Shown here: piece after piece, positions 1 through 12,339 of the stretch
Numbering within the stretch: the stretch's first letter is position 1
Layout of the letters: every line of letters starts with the position of its first letter
NCBI GenBank assembly: GCA_028551475.1
Contig: CM052357.1
Span: 11,951,931-12,015,930, forward strand
From: Casuarina equisetifolia
Lineage: Eukaryota > Streptophyta > Magnoliopsida > Fagales > Casuarinaceae
Direction: 5' to 3'
DNA length: 64,000 bases
Notes under the pieces: model-generated
Database searches by the model: none
What the model was told of the DNA's origin: nothing
What the model saw: the letters and a program-made list of their open reading frames with translations, nothing else
Program-made: the position numbers and the translations under genes

Positions 1-3000
1 GACGAGAAAGTGGATGGATACCAACAAGATATCGCGACTTTGGTTTCTCAATAATTATAAATCATGAAAATTATTTATTTTTAGCATAATTTTGCGTAAC
101 CCAGTTTATCTGCCGTACAGCATTATAATAAAACCCCCCCAACTAATATTCTTATGGGATAACAATTCTACAAGAAAACTTCGTCTTCTCACAATAATAA
201 TACTTAAAAGCCCCATGATAATTGTGTATTTAAAAATTGGAGACAAGGCAGGTGCTAATCATGCTCTCTCCCGTGAGTGTTAGATGCAGCAAGTCCGTCT
301 TAACTAAACCAAAACCGGGTTGGTGGTTCCTCCTACGCCATCCAGGTGGCCAAGAAAGGAGCGAAAAAGTGAAACTCGGTTGGACTGTGCTACTTGTCTA
401 ATTTTCATATTCTCGGTGCGTTTTATACGTGCGGCAAAGCCACTGGTCAGGAGCCAGGGCTTCCAATCGGGTCGGTAGTTGTTTATTGGTTGATTTCGTC
501 ATGATCTGCACAGAATATTCCCAGCCAGCTCAAGAAGTTTTGAATCAGAAAAATGAGTAAAGTTTTAACGGGCTCATAATTATGAATTAAACCCATGAAT
601 TTTAGGGATAGACGTTAACTCTCTCTCTCAGTTCAGTCCCAAGAAAAGGTCAGAAAGAAGCAACGTTGGCGTGAAGCAATGCACCAAACTTTTTCTCTTT
701 CTCCTCACGTAAAGGCTGAAGAAGACACCACGGATTTCTAATTCATAAACAGTCAATAACACACTGCAGCAAAAGCCTTTAAATTGTATAATTTATCCTG
801 GAGCTAATATCCAATTCACGAACAAACTTATATTTTCACTTTTTAAGAAAACTCCATAAATATAAGAAATATAACAAAACCTAATGAATAAGCCATTTTA
901 ATGAGAGTTTTTTAAGGTTGACTAAATGTTGGACAGAATTCTTTTTACGGAGTCTTATATTATTTGAAAACTAATGAAAAAAGATTACAGAAAACGTAAA
1001 ATATTATATTGGTTTAAAAATTTAAAATTTGTGATATTTGGGCATCTACGTTCCTTATAATTTGTGAGATTACTTAAAAAATTTATTGCGTCTGATCTTG
1101 GGATGAATTTGAGAGATGGAACGAAAAACACGAGTTTTCCCTTTCTCTTCTGGACGGGGAACAAAGAGGCTTCTCCCCTTGAAGGACCGGAGAGAGCCCA
1201 TATATTTCGTTAAAGATACATTAATTTAATGTGAGCAGATCCAGCCCAAACCGTTCTTCCGACCAAACCAGATTAGAAGGAAACAGACAAACCCGTGCAA
1301 ACGACAAAGCTTTGGACATTTTTTAATTATGTCTGCAACCTTAGCGGGCGAAAATTTCAGTTTCTCACGTTGTACAACATCGATTGGTTCTAGAAAACGA
1401 AGTTTCGTCAGTGGGCCCCGGCGTGGAGTCCACCCTTTCGGCGGCGAGGCCGGTCCTACGGTGTGTTGGTGCACTCTGATACGGAGCGGAGTTCGGTAGG
1501 CCTCTTTGGCGGAACCCACGCCAATTATCAGACCGTCTTTTTCTTTTTTACTTTTTTTATTTTTCAAGGAAGATGCCGGAATCATTCCAAGCAACTTGGT
1601 CCTTTGGAAGCCCAAGAAAGAATATTCCCATTGGAACTAACGAGTTTACAATCTTTCCATCTAACCCGCTGTTGTACGTTCAAATTCTTAACCACCTTTG
1701 ACTTCAAACAAAAGCGAACACAAAAACCAGCTGAAAGTATTTATAAATATGTCATTTTATTGTCTTCTTTTTTTTTTTTCAAAGTATTTATAAATATAAC
1801 AGCTGGCCTGAAATTCCCTACACTAGTCTAATAAGAAATGATTTCACATCGTGGTAATTATGAAAGCAACGACCATTGTTGAGGACAATTAAGGATGGTT
1901 TAAGTCGTGACAAGCCAAAAGAATCATTGGATGAGCTACTTTTCAGATGAAACAAAAATGGTTTGGTCAGCTTAATTGTTTGTTAGACTGTTAGTGTTGA
2001 ACATTTGTTGGACAAACAAAATTTACCATTCAACGTGGACTTACGATTCTCCACCGTGCGCCGTCCCGCCGCACAAACAGGGTGGTTCGCTATCTCACGT
2101 GTACGTTGAATTGTGCAGAAGTATAAGGATTTTATTTAGTAGAAAGTAAGAGAGAGAAAGAGAGATAGAAGGTTAAAATTATGATTGAAATGAGTGAGAT
2201 GATGAAAGGGCTAGTGAGGTAGTAATAAAAATATCACTGAATGCAATATGCGATGCTAGTTCTCCAAAGACAAAAAAGGTGGTTGGCTGCTTAGACAATA
2301 AGCATATAAAAGATCAGACCCCTGTCTTATGGATGCAATAAGCATTCAGTTCCACTTGAAAGTCTCTAAATATGGATGCAATCAAACAAGCACATAAAAG
2401 ATCGGACCCCTGTCTTATCCTTCCCAGTTACCGCCATGCTTGCAGAACTCTAGTTCTATTTGCAAAAAACAGTAAAACGATATGCGATAAAGAAAAAATT
2501 TACAGCCATTGCACGAGCTCTTCCCAACCACCAGTACTTAATCACCCCATAGAAATCAACTTCTAAACCAAGGCTGCCATGTAAAGAAAGACAACAAATT
2601 GAATAGGAGTTAACAAGCTGAAGAAATCTTAAGTTACCAAAGACCCTAGACAAATACAATTAGAGGAAGAAGTTCACCAGATATGCATTAAATGGATTAG
2701 TCATTCGTTCCCTACGAAACTACAACTCCAGGGGAATTTGACAACTCAAACCTAATGAGTAACAGCACAACCAAGGTAACGCCAAGGCATTTCACCATCA
2801 AATTGGCAGTTCTCGGCATATCTAAGCAATACAAAGGCACAAATCTCTAAATGTATCTTCAGCTATGAGTGATTAAGTTTCAAAAATCAACATAGGAATT
2901 ATATTGGCACTGAGTTTATTAGACTATTTGAGAAAGCCATAGCAAGTTTTACCACATCAATCTATTTATCTTAGTTCACTTGTGCCAAGAAAATAAGGGT

Positions 3001-5090
3001 AGTGTTGTAATAAAAAGAATGAGAACCATACTTTCTTTGAGTTATTCTTAAAAGTTGCTTAATTAGCTGGCTCAGTGCTGAGTTAATAAAAATTCTAATT
3101 ATAAGGTCTAGGATTCAATACTTTGTATGCATGAGTTAAATGTATATGTTATAACATTAAAAGAAAAAAATCTTTAAAAAAAGTTATGCCTAAAAGATGT
3201 CATTTTATACCAACTATTCTTTCCTTTAGGGTATTGTATTTTATTTTTACGATTAATAACATAGAATGGGGGCCTATACTCATTACGTTCTATTTTATCA
3301 ATTATTCTTAACATAGTATTAAATATATAGGAATTGTTTAGGGAAAAAAAAAATTCCAAAGTCCCTCCTACTTGAGATGTGTTTGAACAAGATGTGAAAG
3401 AAATGAGGATCATATTGTTTCCATGCTTAACAGTTAGAATCTTACTTGTTTCAACCTTCACTTTTATGATATTTGCATGTTCCAACTTAAAAGGAGTGTT
3501 AGAAAATGAGGGTCATATTGCAAAAGAAAATAAATGTAGTATACAAAACTAAGTATAAATGATGTGAACAAGCGAAGTCTCAATAGGATGAACAAAATAA
3601 ATTGTTACTGTTGTATGCTTGCCCCGTAGATCTTTTCACCGGCTTAAGTAAAAGGATACTCATCATATAACCACGATCCTTGTCTAAATTTATGACCAAT
3701 TTTGAAGGTATGAAAAGATGGTAACAAAGACTTGATTGCAAAAGAGAAGGGGAAGACCTCAAGGTTTGAGAGTTTTTGGCTTACAAAATGGTGTCCTCCT
3801 TGTCTATACTCGCTTTCTTATATATATATGCCGACATTGCCTGCTCGGACAAGAAGCTTACAACAGATAACAAAAGCGTACAGTGACCAAACAGAGCATA
3901 AGCTTCACTACTGCTGTGTCTTAAGCCTTAACACTTAATTACAAGACTATTTGCAACCAAGCACACATTTTCCTCCCATTCTGGTCTCTCTGCCCACCAT
4001 CTGCGTAGTTGGGATAGTGTTAAGTTGGAGATACACATAACAGTTACTCTAAATAGACTAACGGCCACTAGCCATTGGGGGATCACTGCAAGCTAATTCC
4101 TTTTTCTCGTATTTACTCTGTTAAACTTATCATGGTAGAAGATAGCCTTGCATGTCTGGTTTGTAAAGAAGCACTTCCGAAGAACAGTTAGTGCCTATAC
4201 ATTTACCTTATAATAAAGGAAGGCTGGCTTTATAGGGCTCTATTTTCCTTCAACCATAATTAATAACTATAAAGCTCTGTTGTGTATAAATAGACTAGGG
4301 AAGGCGAAAAGTATAGACAAGAATGAATATGTAATGAGGTTGTGTCTTATCCTTAAAATGAGACTCATTCCTTCTGGGTCAATATTGTTGCCAAAAGGAT
4401 GTCTACTGCCCTGTTCTAGGAAGATTTATGTGTGTCCAAACTTGTTACATGCTCAATCTCCCTTTTATTGAAGTGTTTAATCCAAGGCATGGACCCAGCA
4501 ACTAGATTCCACCAAGCCTCAAAGAACATGGATAACAGGCCCTTATTCCTTTGCTGAATTCACTGCCAAACCCAAGTACAAGCACTCTAAAAGGTTTTAT
4601 GTGTCCTTCAGCTAGTGGGCTAATCCATATTTAATCAAACATGCAAGTCCAAGGTAATGGCATTGCAAGCCCAAGATGTTGGACATAACTTTGCAACCTT
4701 GCATGCTCTAAGACCTCCACATGGACATGTGGTTGTCTCTAGATCTTTTTTCCAGCCTAGTATGCACATCAACACACGACCAAGGAGATCGCCATGATTT
4801 GAAGTAGGATCATCAACAATTAAAAAGGTCTCAGCATCACCTCGTATCATTCCTGGTACAGGCCCTAGAAACATGTTGCCAACCCAAGGACACCTCTACC
4901 TTAGAAGTCTTCCAAGGAAGCCTATACCAATGTGCATGTTGAAGATAACGAAGTCATTACTACACTGACAAAGAAGTTGCTTGGAAATGTCGTTTGCTAT
5001 TTGAGGGCATGTAAGACTACTATATAATGAGGGCCTATGAGCTCTGCTTTTATATGAAAAACAATTAAGCCTTTTTTAGATAAATGTGTG
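1..5090. other. Intergenic DNA without a supportable gene
   Basis: AT-rich sequence with only short chance reading frames. The longest, on the minus strand at 1226-1615 (129 codons), matches no family I recognise and lies in a locally GC-richer patch. A segment of about 30 bases around 2301 recurs near 2390. The stretch from about 4480 to 5050 is GC-richer and has a TATA-like run near 5020, so it may be older transposon debris. I could not assign it. Confidence 0.5.
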
Positions 5091-5094
5091 TAAA

Positions 5095-5435
5095 GAAATG
5101 GAGAACTCAATGATATGGGTGAATCTAGTTAAATTCATTAACAAGCAAACCAAATACAAAGAGCATTCGGGAGAAATTGTTCCCGTGATGAAAAATAATG
5201 TACAGATGTGTCTAGGTTAAATAGAGAACCAAAAGGGTAAAACTAGGAAAAGGAAAACTCCGATAGCTATCCCTGTAACGTGTGTAACTCGTTTACAACC
5301 GTAGCACCAACTGTGTCTGGTGCTAGAACCGTAGGTGATGCAGTGCAAAGGTGAGGTGGTGCAGAGCCGCAATTGTCTTCTTTGTCGGGGATGTTGAGGT
5401 GGCGCTGATATGGCAGCTCATCTTCAAATAGGCCC
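5095..5435 (-). repeat. Putative 3' LTR of the copia relic
   Basis: On the minus strand the element's RNase H frame is followed by a purine run (TTGAGGGGGCC, about 5428-5440), which looks like a polypurine tract. LTR-like sequence follows, down to about 5095. Part of it, near 5110-5215, is clearly similar to a second LTR-like block at about 19605-19740, including a shared segment with GGGAGAAATTGTTCCCGTGA. No matching 5' LTR is visible beyond the gag start near 9990, so the element seems truncated on that side. The exact LTR termini are uncertain. Confidence 0.55.
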
Positions 5436-5437
5436 CC

Positions 5438-5974
5438 TCAAGCTAATGGTTGATATGTATTAATAACACCTAGCTTGGAAAGAATATGAGCATGCTGATT
5501 TGCCCCAAGGGCCTTGGTCAGAAGATCGACTGGTTGATCCTTAGTCCCAATGTGGTCGGTCTTGATGATATGCCAACATATCTTCTCACGAATAAAGTGA
5601 GAGTCCACATCTATATGCTTGGTGTGTTGGTGCACCATCGAGTTAGCTGCGAGTTCCAGGGCAGCCTTGTTGTCACAAAATAAATATACTGGACAGGAAA
5701 CATTGATTCCTATGTCTTCAAAAAGTCCAAGTAACCACAATATCTCACAGGATATGACTGCCATTGCTCAATATTCAACCTCTGTAGATGATCTAAAGAC
5801 TACTCCTTGCTTCTTGCTTTTCCAAGAAATGAGGGCATCACCAAGCATGATGCAAAAACCTGTCAAGGATTTCTGACCTACTTTACATGTGGCATTGTCA
5901 GAGTCACAATAGGAGCACATCTGATAACCCCCTGAAGAAGGGATGAATAATCCAATCTTTGGGCAGCTTTTCAA
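5438..5974 (-). pseudogene. copia RNase H domain, interrupted
   Basis: Two consecutive pieces make the RNase H region of a copia polyprotein. The first (5768-5974) holds the GYQMCSYCDSDNATC segment and the LISWKSKKQ-type motif that precedes the usual SRSSAEAEY. The second (5438-5764) carries CDNKAALELAANSMVHQHTK and HIDVDSHFIRE, which are diagnostic of the family. Between them, after EVEY, a TGA codon replaces what should be a continuous reading frame. The domain is therefore a relic. In the intact family it removes the RNA strand during reverse transcription. Confidence 0.9.
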
Positions 5975-5984
5975 ATATTTGACT

Positions 5985-6970
5985 AGTCAAACAGTTGCTT
6001 CCCAATGGGATTTCTTCAGATTATGTATGAATTGAGCTAGATTGTGGACTGTATAAGAGATGTTTAGTTATGTAACCGTGAGATAGTTTAGTTTTCCCAT
6101 AAGTTGTTGATACTTAAGAGGATCATTAAGAAATGGATCATCATCTCTCGGAACACATGCTCCTTAATCATGCTTTGTCGTGGTCAAAGATAGATTTATG
6201 TCCATAAGGTTGTCTACTAGTTTTGTACCACCGAGTCCCATCTCATCTATCAATTCAAGGATGTATTTCCTCTAACTTAAGTGAAGACCCTTCTCATCTT
6301 TCAAGACCTCAACCCCAAGAAAAAACTTGAGATCTCCTAAGTCCTTAATGTGGAATGAAAAATATAAGTATGCCTTTAATTCTTTTATGCCATCAATGTC
6401 ACTGCTAGAAATGAAGATATCATTAACATAAATCATGAGGAGGACAATGAGATTACCTTATCTCTTGACAAAGAGGGAAGTGTCGTGCATGGAGTCTTGA
6501 TAACCAGCTGCTAGTAGAGCTGTGGTGAATTTTTCATACCATTATCGAGTAGCTTGCTTAAGACCATAAATAAAGTGTTTGAGCTTGCACACTTTTCCCA
6601 TATGTTCATGTGGATTACCAAGAGGAGGGCGCATGTACACCTCCTCATATATGTCCCATTGTAGGAAATCATTGCTAACGTCCATCTGGTAGATATCCCA
6701 ATTGTTCTAAGTCACCAATGAGAGGGCACATCGGACTGTAATATGCTTCACTACTGGTGCAAAAATATTATGATAGTCTACTCCTCTCATTTGACTGAAA
6801 CCCTTAGCCACAAGACGAGCTTTGTATCTCTCCACTGTCCCATCAACATTGTACTTGATTTTATACACCCATTTACATCCAATAGCTTTCCTCCCAGGTG
6901 AAGGTCCACAATCTCCCAAGTGTTGTTTACATCTAATGTCGTGATCTCTTATGTCATGGCATCTTGCCAT
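5985..6970 (-). pseudogene. copia reverse transcriptase domain, degenerate
   Basis: The start of the RT domain is recognisable at 6707-6970, with GCKWVYKIKYNVDGTVERYK and ARLVAKGFSQ followed by DYHNIFAPVV, the standard copia RT opening. Further along, near 6420-6455, the catalytic box reads MIYVNDI where active copies have YVDD. The first catalytic Asp has thus become Asn. The domain then continues toward DLGDLKFFLG. Several stops and shifts separate the pieces. The changed active-site residue and the broken frame both indicate an inactive enzyme. Confidence 0.88.
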
Positions 6971-8471
6971 CTAGGATTGCAAACTACCTCATGGTGATAA
7001 GTAGGTTCAACTTCAAGTGAAATGGAGGCAATAAAGGCTTGGGTGATGGAGGAAAGGTGATCATATGAAATGAAAGCTGAAAGGGGGTATTCTGATGATG
7101 TGCTTTCAAAAGCATTAATTGTAGGGCAGACATAATGATTAGACCAAAGTGGTGGTCGAGAGACTCTAGTAGATTGTCTCGGGATTATGATAGCTAAAGG
7201 CTCTACTAACTCAGCTAGTGGTGAGGATTCTAATTCATCCTCATTGGAAAAGAAGTCATATGGCTCAACTGATGGTGGTGAAGGTACGGGTGTATGATGT
7301 GACATAAGTGTAGGCTCTGATTGAGTGGATATGTGTTCACCTATAATGGAAAATGAATTGGAACATTCACCAATTGGCATTGGTGATTGATGTAATCCAG
7401 GATCCTCTGCAACGTGATCTGTCAAAGGAATAAAAGGGCCAAACTGTGATCTGGGTCTAGTGTGTGAGAAAGGAAAAATGTCCTTATGGTTATGGAATGT
7501 GACATCCCTATTGACAAAGAAACAATGTGTTTCAAGATCATAAAGTCCATAAACTTTCTGACTAGATGCATATCCCATGAAAATGCATGGTGTCGCTCGT
7601 GGAGCAAATTTGTCTTTAGGCCCCACAGTGGTGGCATAGCAGAGACATCCAAAAACCTTAAGGTGAGAGATCTTGGGAGGTTTCCAAATAAATTTTCATA
7701 GAGTGTAACCCCATCTAAGACAGATGATAGCATCCTATTGATGAGATATGTGGCTTTGAGAATACATTCTCCCCAAAATTTAATGAGAATGTGACTCTAG
7801 AATTTGTGCGCTCGTGTTACATTCAAGATGTGACGATGTTTGCGCTCTACAACACCATTTTGTTAGGGAGTGTGTACACATGAGCTCTCATATGTGATTC
7901 CCTGAGATGAAAAAAGTTATTTGGTGTTATGATTGAAGAAATCAAGGGCATTATCAGTCCGAATGCATTTGACATTTGTGTCAAAATGATTTTGAACGAG
8001 ATTGAAAGACTCTTTTATTTTTGGAAAAGTTTCATCCTTTGCTTTCATAAGAAACGTCTATGTTCCTCATGAAAAATCATCAACAATAGTGAGAAAATAT
8101 CTTAATCCATCATGGTTAGGAGTCCGATATGGTCCCCAAACATCAATGTGTATCAAGTCAAAAAAACCGTTGCGCTGTGTGATCACGCGTCGAAAAAGGT
8201 TTGCAGTTTGTTTCGCAAGTAGACAAATATCACAATTTTTATCAAGAGAAGAATTTTGAAAAGGAAGTTCTTTGATAAATTTAAACTTTATGTTTAACAT
8301 ATGTCCAAAACGACAATGCCAAAGTTTGAAATCAAAAGTGGTACAACTCAATAAAGAGTTTACAAAATGTGAACTTGGAGTTCCAAGTGTGGATAAGGCT
8401 TTCCTAGTGGATGTGGCAACAAAGAAATAAAGCCCATTTCTCATCCTACCCAGGCCCTTAACATCACTCAT
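6949..8471 (-). pseudogene. copia integrase region, broken
   Basis: The GAG-pre-integrase segment at 8067-8471 contains LWHCRFGHM and the CDICLLAKQ zinc-binding half. It is followed by the start of the integrase core, IHIDVWGPY, whose Asp is the first acidic residue. A second Asp (CIRTDNALDFF, near 7935-7970) and the third acidic residue (GVVERKHRHILN, near 7830-7865) can be read in other frames. The C-terminal part at 6949-7626 has the PCIFMGY and [20 protein letters not shown] signatures typical of copia. Frameshifts separate these pieces, so no integrase can be translated. Confidence 0.88.
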
Positions 8472-8513
8472 TGAAAGGTCCTAAAATACACAAAATTTGG
8501 TGTAAAGGATAAT

Positions 8514-8834
8514 TCAACAATTTTTATTGAGGTAGAATTTAGAAATAGATAGCAAATTGAATTTAAAATAAGGGGAATATGAGACAATGTTCAATTTAAG
8601 ATGCTTGGAGATGCGGGTATTGCCAGTGTGAGTAACCAATGCACTATCACCATTAAGAAATTTAACTTTCCTAGATCTAAATACACATGATGCAATAGAA
8701 TCTAAGCAGTTTAAATTGGTATTAATATGATCACTAGCACCAGAATCAATAATCCAAACTCGATTGAGGAAGTCAGATGTACCTTCAGCCAAGTAAGCAT
8801 GATTATCTTCAGAGTCCTTTTTAACAAACTTCAT
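8514..8834 (-). pseudogene. copia aspartic protease fragment
   Basis: The minus-strand frame includes VWIIDSGASDHI. This is the DSGA active-site motif of the copia aspartic protease, in the context usual for that family. In active elements the enzyme cuts the Gag-Pol polyprotein. The fragment sits between the zinc-knuckle end of gag and the integrase, where the family order places it. It ends at a stop and is not continuous with its neighbours. Confidence 0.85.
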
Positions 8835-8887
8835 AAACCACTAATAGTCGGTCTTGGTGATGAAGACTTGATCTGAATCGTCAGCTA

Positions 8888-9988
8888 CTAGATTGGCCTT
8901 TGCTTCCTCCTTTTAGTTCTTGTGCCCTGGAGGGAATCCGTACAATTTGTAGCATTCCTTGCACTTATGCCCATAGTTTTTGCAACATTCACACTAAGGG
9001 CCAGTAAGGCGATAGCAATTTTCCCATGTGTGATTTTTGCGGCTACAAATTTGGCATTTTTCAACTGCCCTGAATGACATGTCGTTTGCCCTAAACGACC
9101 TGTCATTTTTGTGGCCTCTAAACGACTTGTCGTTCTGTGCGGCTTTAAGTAAGAACGATGCGTCGTTCTCGGTTAGCATTGACTGCACTGATGTTGCCAT
9201 GATAAATTATTCCACTGCAACAGGTCCAAAGTAGGTGTTCGAAGCTATTGTGTCAAACGAGGAATTCACCGCAACAAAGCTGTAATCCGCGGCCATCTTC
9301 CCTACCTCCATCTGGCAACACTCAGCTTTGATGAGGATCAAATAGGCCTGAAAAACATTAGGAAGAGGATTCATCATGAAAATTTGGTCTCGGACAGTTG
9401 AATAGGCCATATCGATGTCGTGTATGAACTAATAGAATTTCATTTTTCCTAGTGGCAGATGCATGGTGGATAAACAAGAATTTCTAGCAACTCGAGCTCC
9501 ATAGTTGAGTCGTATTCCTCCCAAAGTTCCCAAAGCTCGTCAAAGAACACCGATATCGAACTTCCCCCTTATCTGATGTGCTAGAGACGAGTGATTAGGT
9601 CATAAATTTGACTCAGGTCGACCTGATTATATCGGGCACAGAGCTCAGCCCAGAGTTTTATGGCGGAGCGGGTGTAGATCAACCCGTCGTGGAGCTCCTC
9701 TAAGATCGAGTTGAGTATCCAACCCTGGCAAACTTGATTGCAGCGTTCCTAGAGTAGTAGAAGCGGTGACCCGTCCTCTAGTTTTGGATAGGACCCATTG
9801 ACGAAGACAAGCTTGTTCTTGATTGATAGCAAAATCAGTATCGTCTCATACCAAACGTCGTAATTCGAGTTGTCGATCAGTTTCACGATCACCAGAGTGA
9901 GAGAATTGGCATCTTCGGTGGGCAAATAGAGAGGGTCCGTGAAGTCGGGTTCTGTTGGAAAATAGAGTTTTGATGTGACTAAAAACAT
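8888..9988 (-). pseudogene. copia gag with two zinc knuckles, broken
   Basis: The N-terminal part (9749-9988) has DPLYLPTEDANS and SIKNKLVFVNGSYPKL, matching the opening of plant copia Gag (retrotran_gag/UBN2 type). Towards the C-terminus there are two CCHC zinc knuckles of the form CX2CX4HX4C. One is CQICSRKNHTWENC near 9010-9055. The other is CECCKNYGHKCKEC near 8950-8995, after an in-frame stop. The linker before them holds four ND-x-SF repeats (see Findings). Such knuckles bind the element's RNA in active copies. The frame is interrupted in several places. Confidence 0.85.
9073..9167. repeat. Four short quasi-palindromes in the gag linker
   Basis: Four 14-base near-palindromes of the type AACGAC-nn-GTCGTT begin at 9073, 9094, 9121 and 9154. 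On the minus strand each encodes one ND-x-SF unit of the gag linker. The start-to-start spacings are 21, 27 and 33 bases, all multiples of three. Confidence 0.8.
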
Positions 9989-9990
9989 TT

Positions 9991-11847
9991 TTGGTAAATA
10001 TCAATTCTTAAAATATGTTTTTCTTTGCGCAAAAAGAAAAATTATAAGAAGTAAAAGGTATACAAATTATAATATCAATTAATGATATTATTTCTTATAG
10101 GGTTTTCTTATATATTACTTTTGCTAGCATAAGTGATTAATTTTTTATGGTGTTGGTTTGCCCATAAATGATATGTAACATATGACTAACAATCCTTCAA
10201 TGCTTTTTGATATATTTGTAAATAAAAATTACAAATATTGATTAATACAAATTCATGTATGTTATCTATGGGGGATAGTGTAACCTAATCACTTTTATGA
10301 ATGTCATTGGTTAACAATAAGTTGCTACTCTTTTTAACCTGGATAATGCATCTATTCTTATTACATAAGGGAGATTTAAGTGCTCTCATTATGGAGCAAG
10401 AAGTTTATGCTAATAAGAAAAGGTGTCAAAAGTCAAAGAAAGAAAAACTTTTAACTTAAAAAAGAATAAGCCCTTAGGTAGTACCTAGACATGTAAGATT
10501 TGGATAAGAGTAAATGTTGAATACATGTATTTTCCTTTATCTTTAAAATGACTTTTTGGCATATTGAGGGATATATAAATGCCTACATGCATTAAGGAAA
10601 TCTAGAACTAAGAGATATTCAATACTTATCAATGGTTCCAAGAACATTATTGAAGAGTTCAACAAGGTAGTTTATGGTCATGTTTTGCTTGAGATACATA
10701 TTCTAAAGCTCAAAGTGTCATTTTTTTTAATGATTTTCCCTTTCCAATTTCATTTTCACAACCTTGCTTTTAGGTTAATGTTTCAAATTGAGTTCATGTT
10801 GACTATTTAAAACTCAGTAAGTTGTCAATGTAAAGGACTGATAAATAAGGAAATACATGAAAAAGCTATTTTTTGGGACATCTAGACTATAGGAGCATTT
10901 GTGAATCACTTTCTCTCTTTTGGTGATATACATACTTAGAAACATTTTGGTGTTCTTCAGGCCAAGAGATTGCAAATGCCTTATTATGTTTGTCATACTT
11001 ACACTTTCCCTTGTGACACAGGGAGTTTTTGGCCTTAACTCCAATGTTATTCCATATGGTCAAAGATTGTAGGTAAAAACTATAGGGTTTAAGAATGTGA
11101 ATGATGGGAAGGAAATGAACATGGGTTGTCTTGTGTTGCTCAACGAAATCTCTACTTATTGCAAAGGTGATTAACTCATTCTTGTTGTTGTTACTCCTTT
11201 TCTTTCTAGCTCAAAGAGCATCATTGATTTGGCATATCATAAAATTGTATCTCTTCTTCAATTGAATCTTATCTAAATCATTTGTCTTGTGGCTTTTCTT
11301 TCTAGCTCAAAGAGCAACATTGATTAACATATCATAAAAACGTATCTTTTGTTCAATTGAATGTTATCTGAAGCATTTGTCTTGTCGCTTTCTTTTTTGT
11401 TTGTTGTCCTTTTTATTTATTTAATTTTTTAGGAGAACAAATCCTGAGATCTTATAAAAAATTTCCTTTGGTTTTAATAATTCTCTTCTTGATTTATATG
11501 GATAAAAATGGCCCACAAAACTACATACAACTTTTTTATGCATTGTTATTTTTTTTATTCTTCTACTTTACTAAGGTGCAAGTGGGTCTTTATGCTTCTT
11601 TTCAAACCCTACAATTTTTTAATAATTTCATCTTGCAATGGGCCATTAATAAGCACATTGATTTTAATGGAGATCTAAATTGTTGAAAAGGTTAGTTGTA
11701 GTTATAAATGAGTAATGGTTATGTAAATGTTTTTGGGCTTCTAACTTGTTCCAGCAATCATGAAACCACTATTATTTCACATTTTTTTAGCACAAGTTGG
11801 GTTTTCTTGATATCATTCTACTAGTTACCTATAAATTGAATTATTAT
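9991..11847. other. AT-rich intergenic DNA
   Basis: No gene is supportable. The stretch separates the copia relic from the left ZFWD segment. It contains a tandem duplication of about 96 bases near 11198-11389. The rest is low-complexity AT-rich DNA. Confidence 0.55.
11198..11389. repeat. Two-copy tandem repeat, period about 96 bp
   Basis: Two adjacent similar units each begin with TTTTCTTTCTAGCTCAAAGAG and end near CATTTGTCTTGT. The anchor TCTAGCTC lies at 11205 and again at 11301. No coding meaning is apparent. Confidence 0.75.
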
Positions 11848-12339
11848 AATTTTTTCATGTTTATGAAAAAAGGAAGTACTAAAAAGTAATAACTCTCTCA
11901 CATTTTTAGTATTGAATTAAATACAAAAGTAATACTAAAGTCCAAAAAACATCTTCAAAAGGGGAAAAAATAATTTTTGATATGTGGAAGAAAATCAAAA
12001 TATCACTATTTGGTGACATAATGTATTTATCAATTTTTTACAACCTCTTCTAAGAAAAAATGAAATTCTATTTTAGTTGTAAATCTTTTAAATTTTTTTT
12101 ATTCATAGCTATAATATGCTGTTCTTCTCTTAGAAAGTTCAAAACCAATAGACAAAAGTATAATAGTAATTTAAAAATTAACATAACCAAAAAATTGTAA
12201 ATATTGTCCGGCACAATGTAAAAAGAGTTAACTGGCCGGGCTATAGGTTTAGGCCCTGCCCATTTTGTTTTATTTCAGTAAATTATATGTTTTTGAAAAT
12301 AAAAATAACAATAAAGACTCCGCCTATTTAGAGTCCGAA

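Larger units (their letters stand above)
5095..9990 (-). mobile_element. Decayed Ty1/copia LTR retrotransposon
   Basis: Read from 9990 down, the minus strand carries gag, protease, integrase, reverse transcriptase and RNase H in copia order, with integrase before RT. The frame is broken by several stops and shifts, so no polyprotein can be made. Domain evidence is given in the sub-entries. A polypurine-like run and an LTR-like tail follow RNase H at the low-coordinate end. I see no 5' LTR or primer-binding site beyond 9990, which suggests loss of that end or an old truncated copy. Nothing suggests current mobility. Confidence 0.9.

Noticed and set aside
1226..1615. 129-codon minus-strand open frame
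   Set aside because: No recognised domain, and it overlaps a plus-strand frame of similar length. The GC-richer local composition explains its openness.
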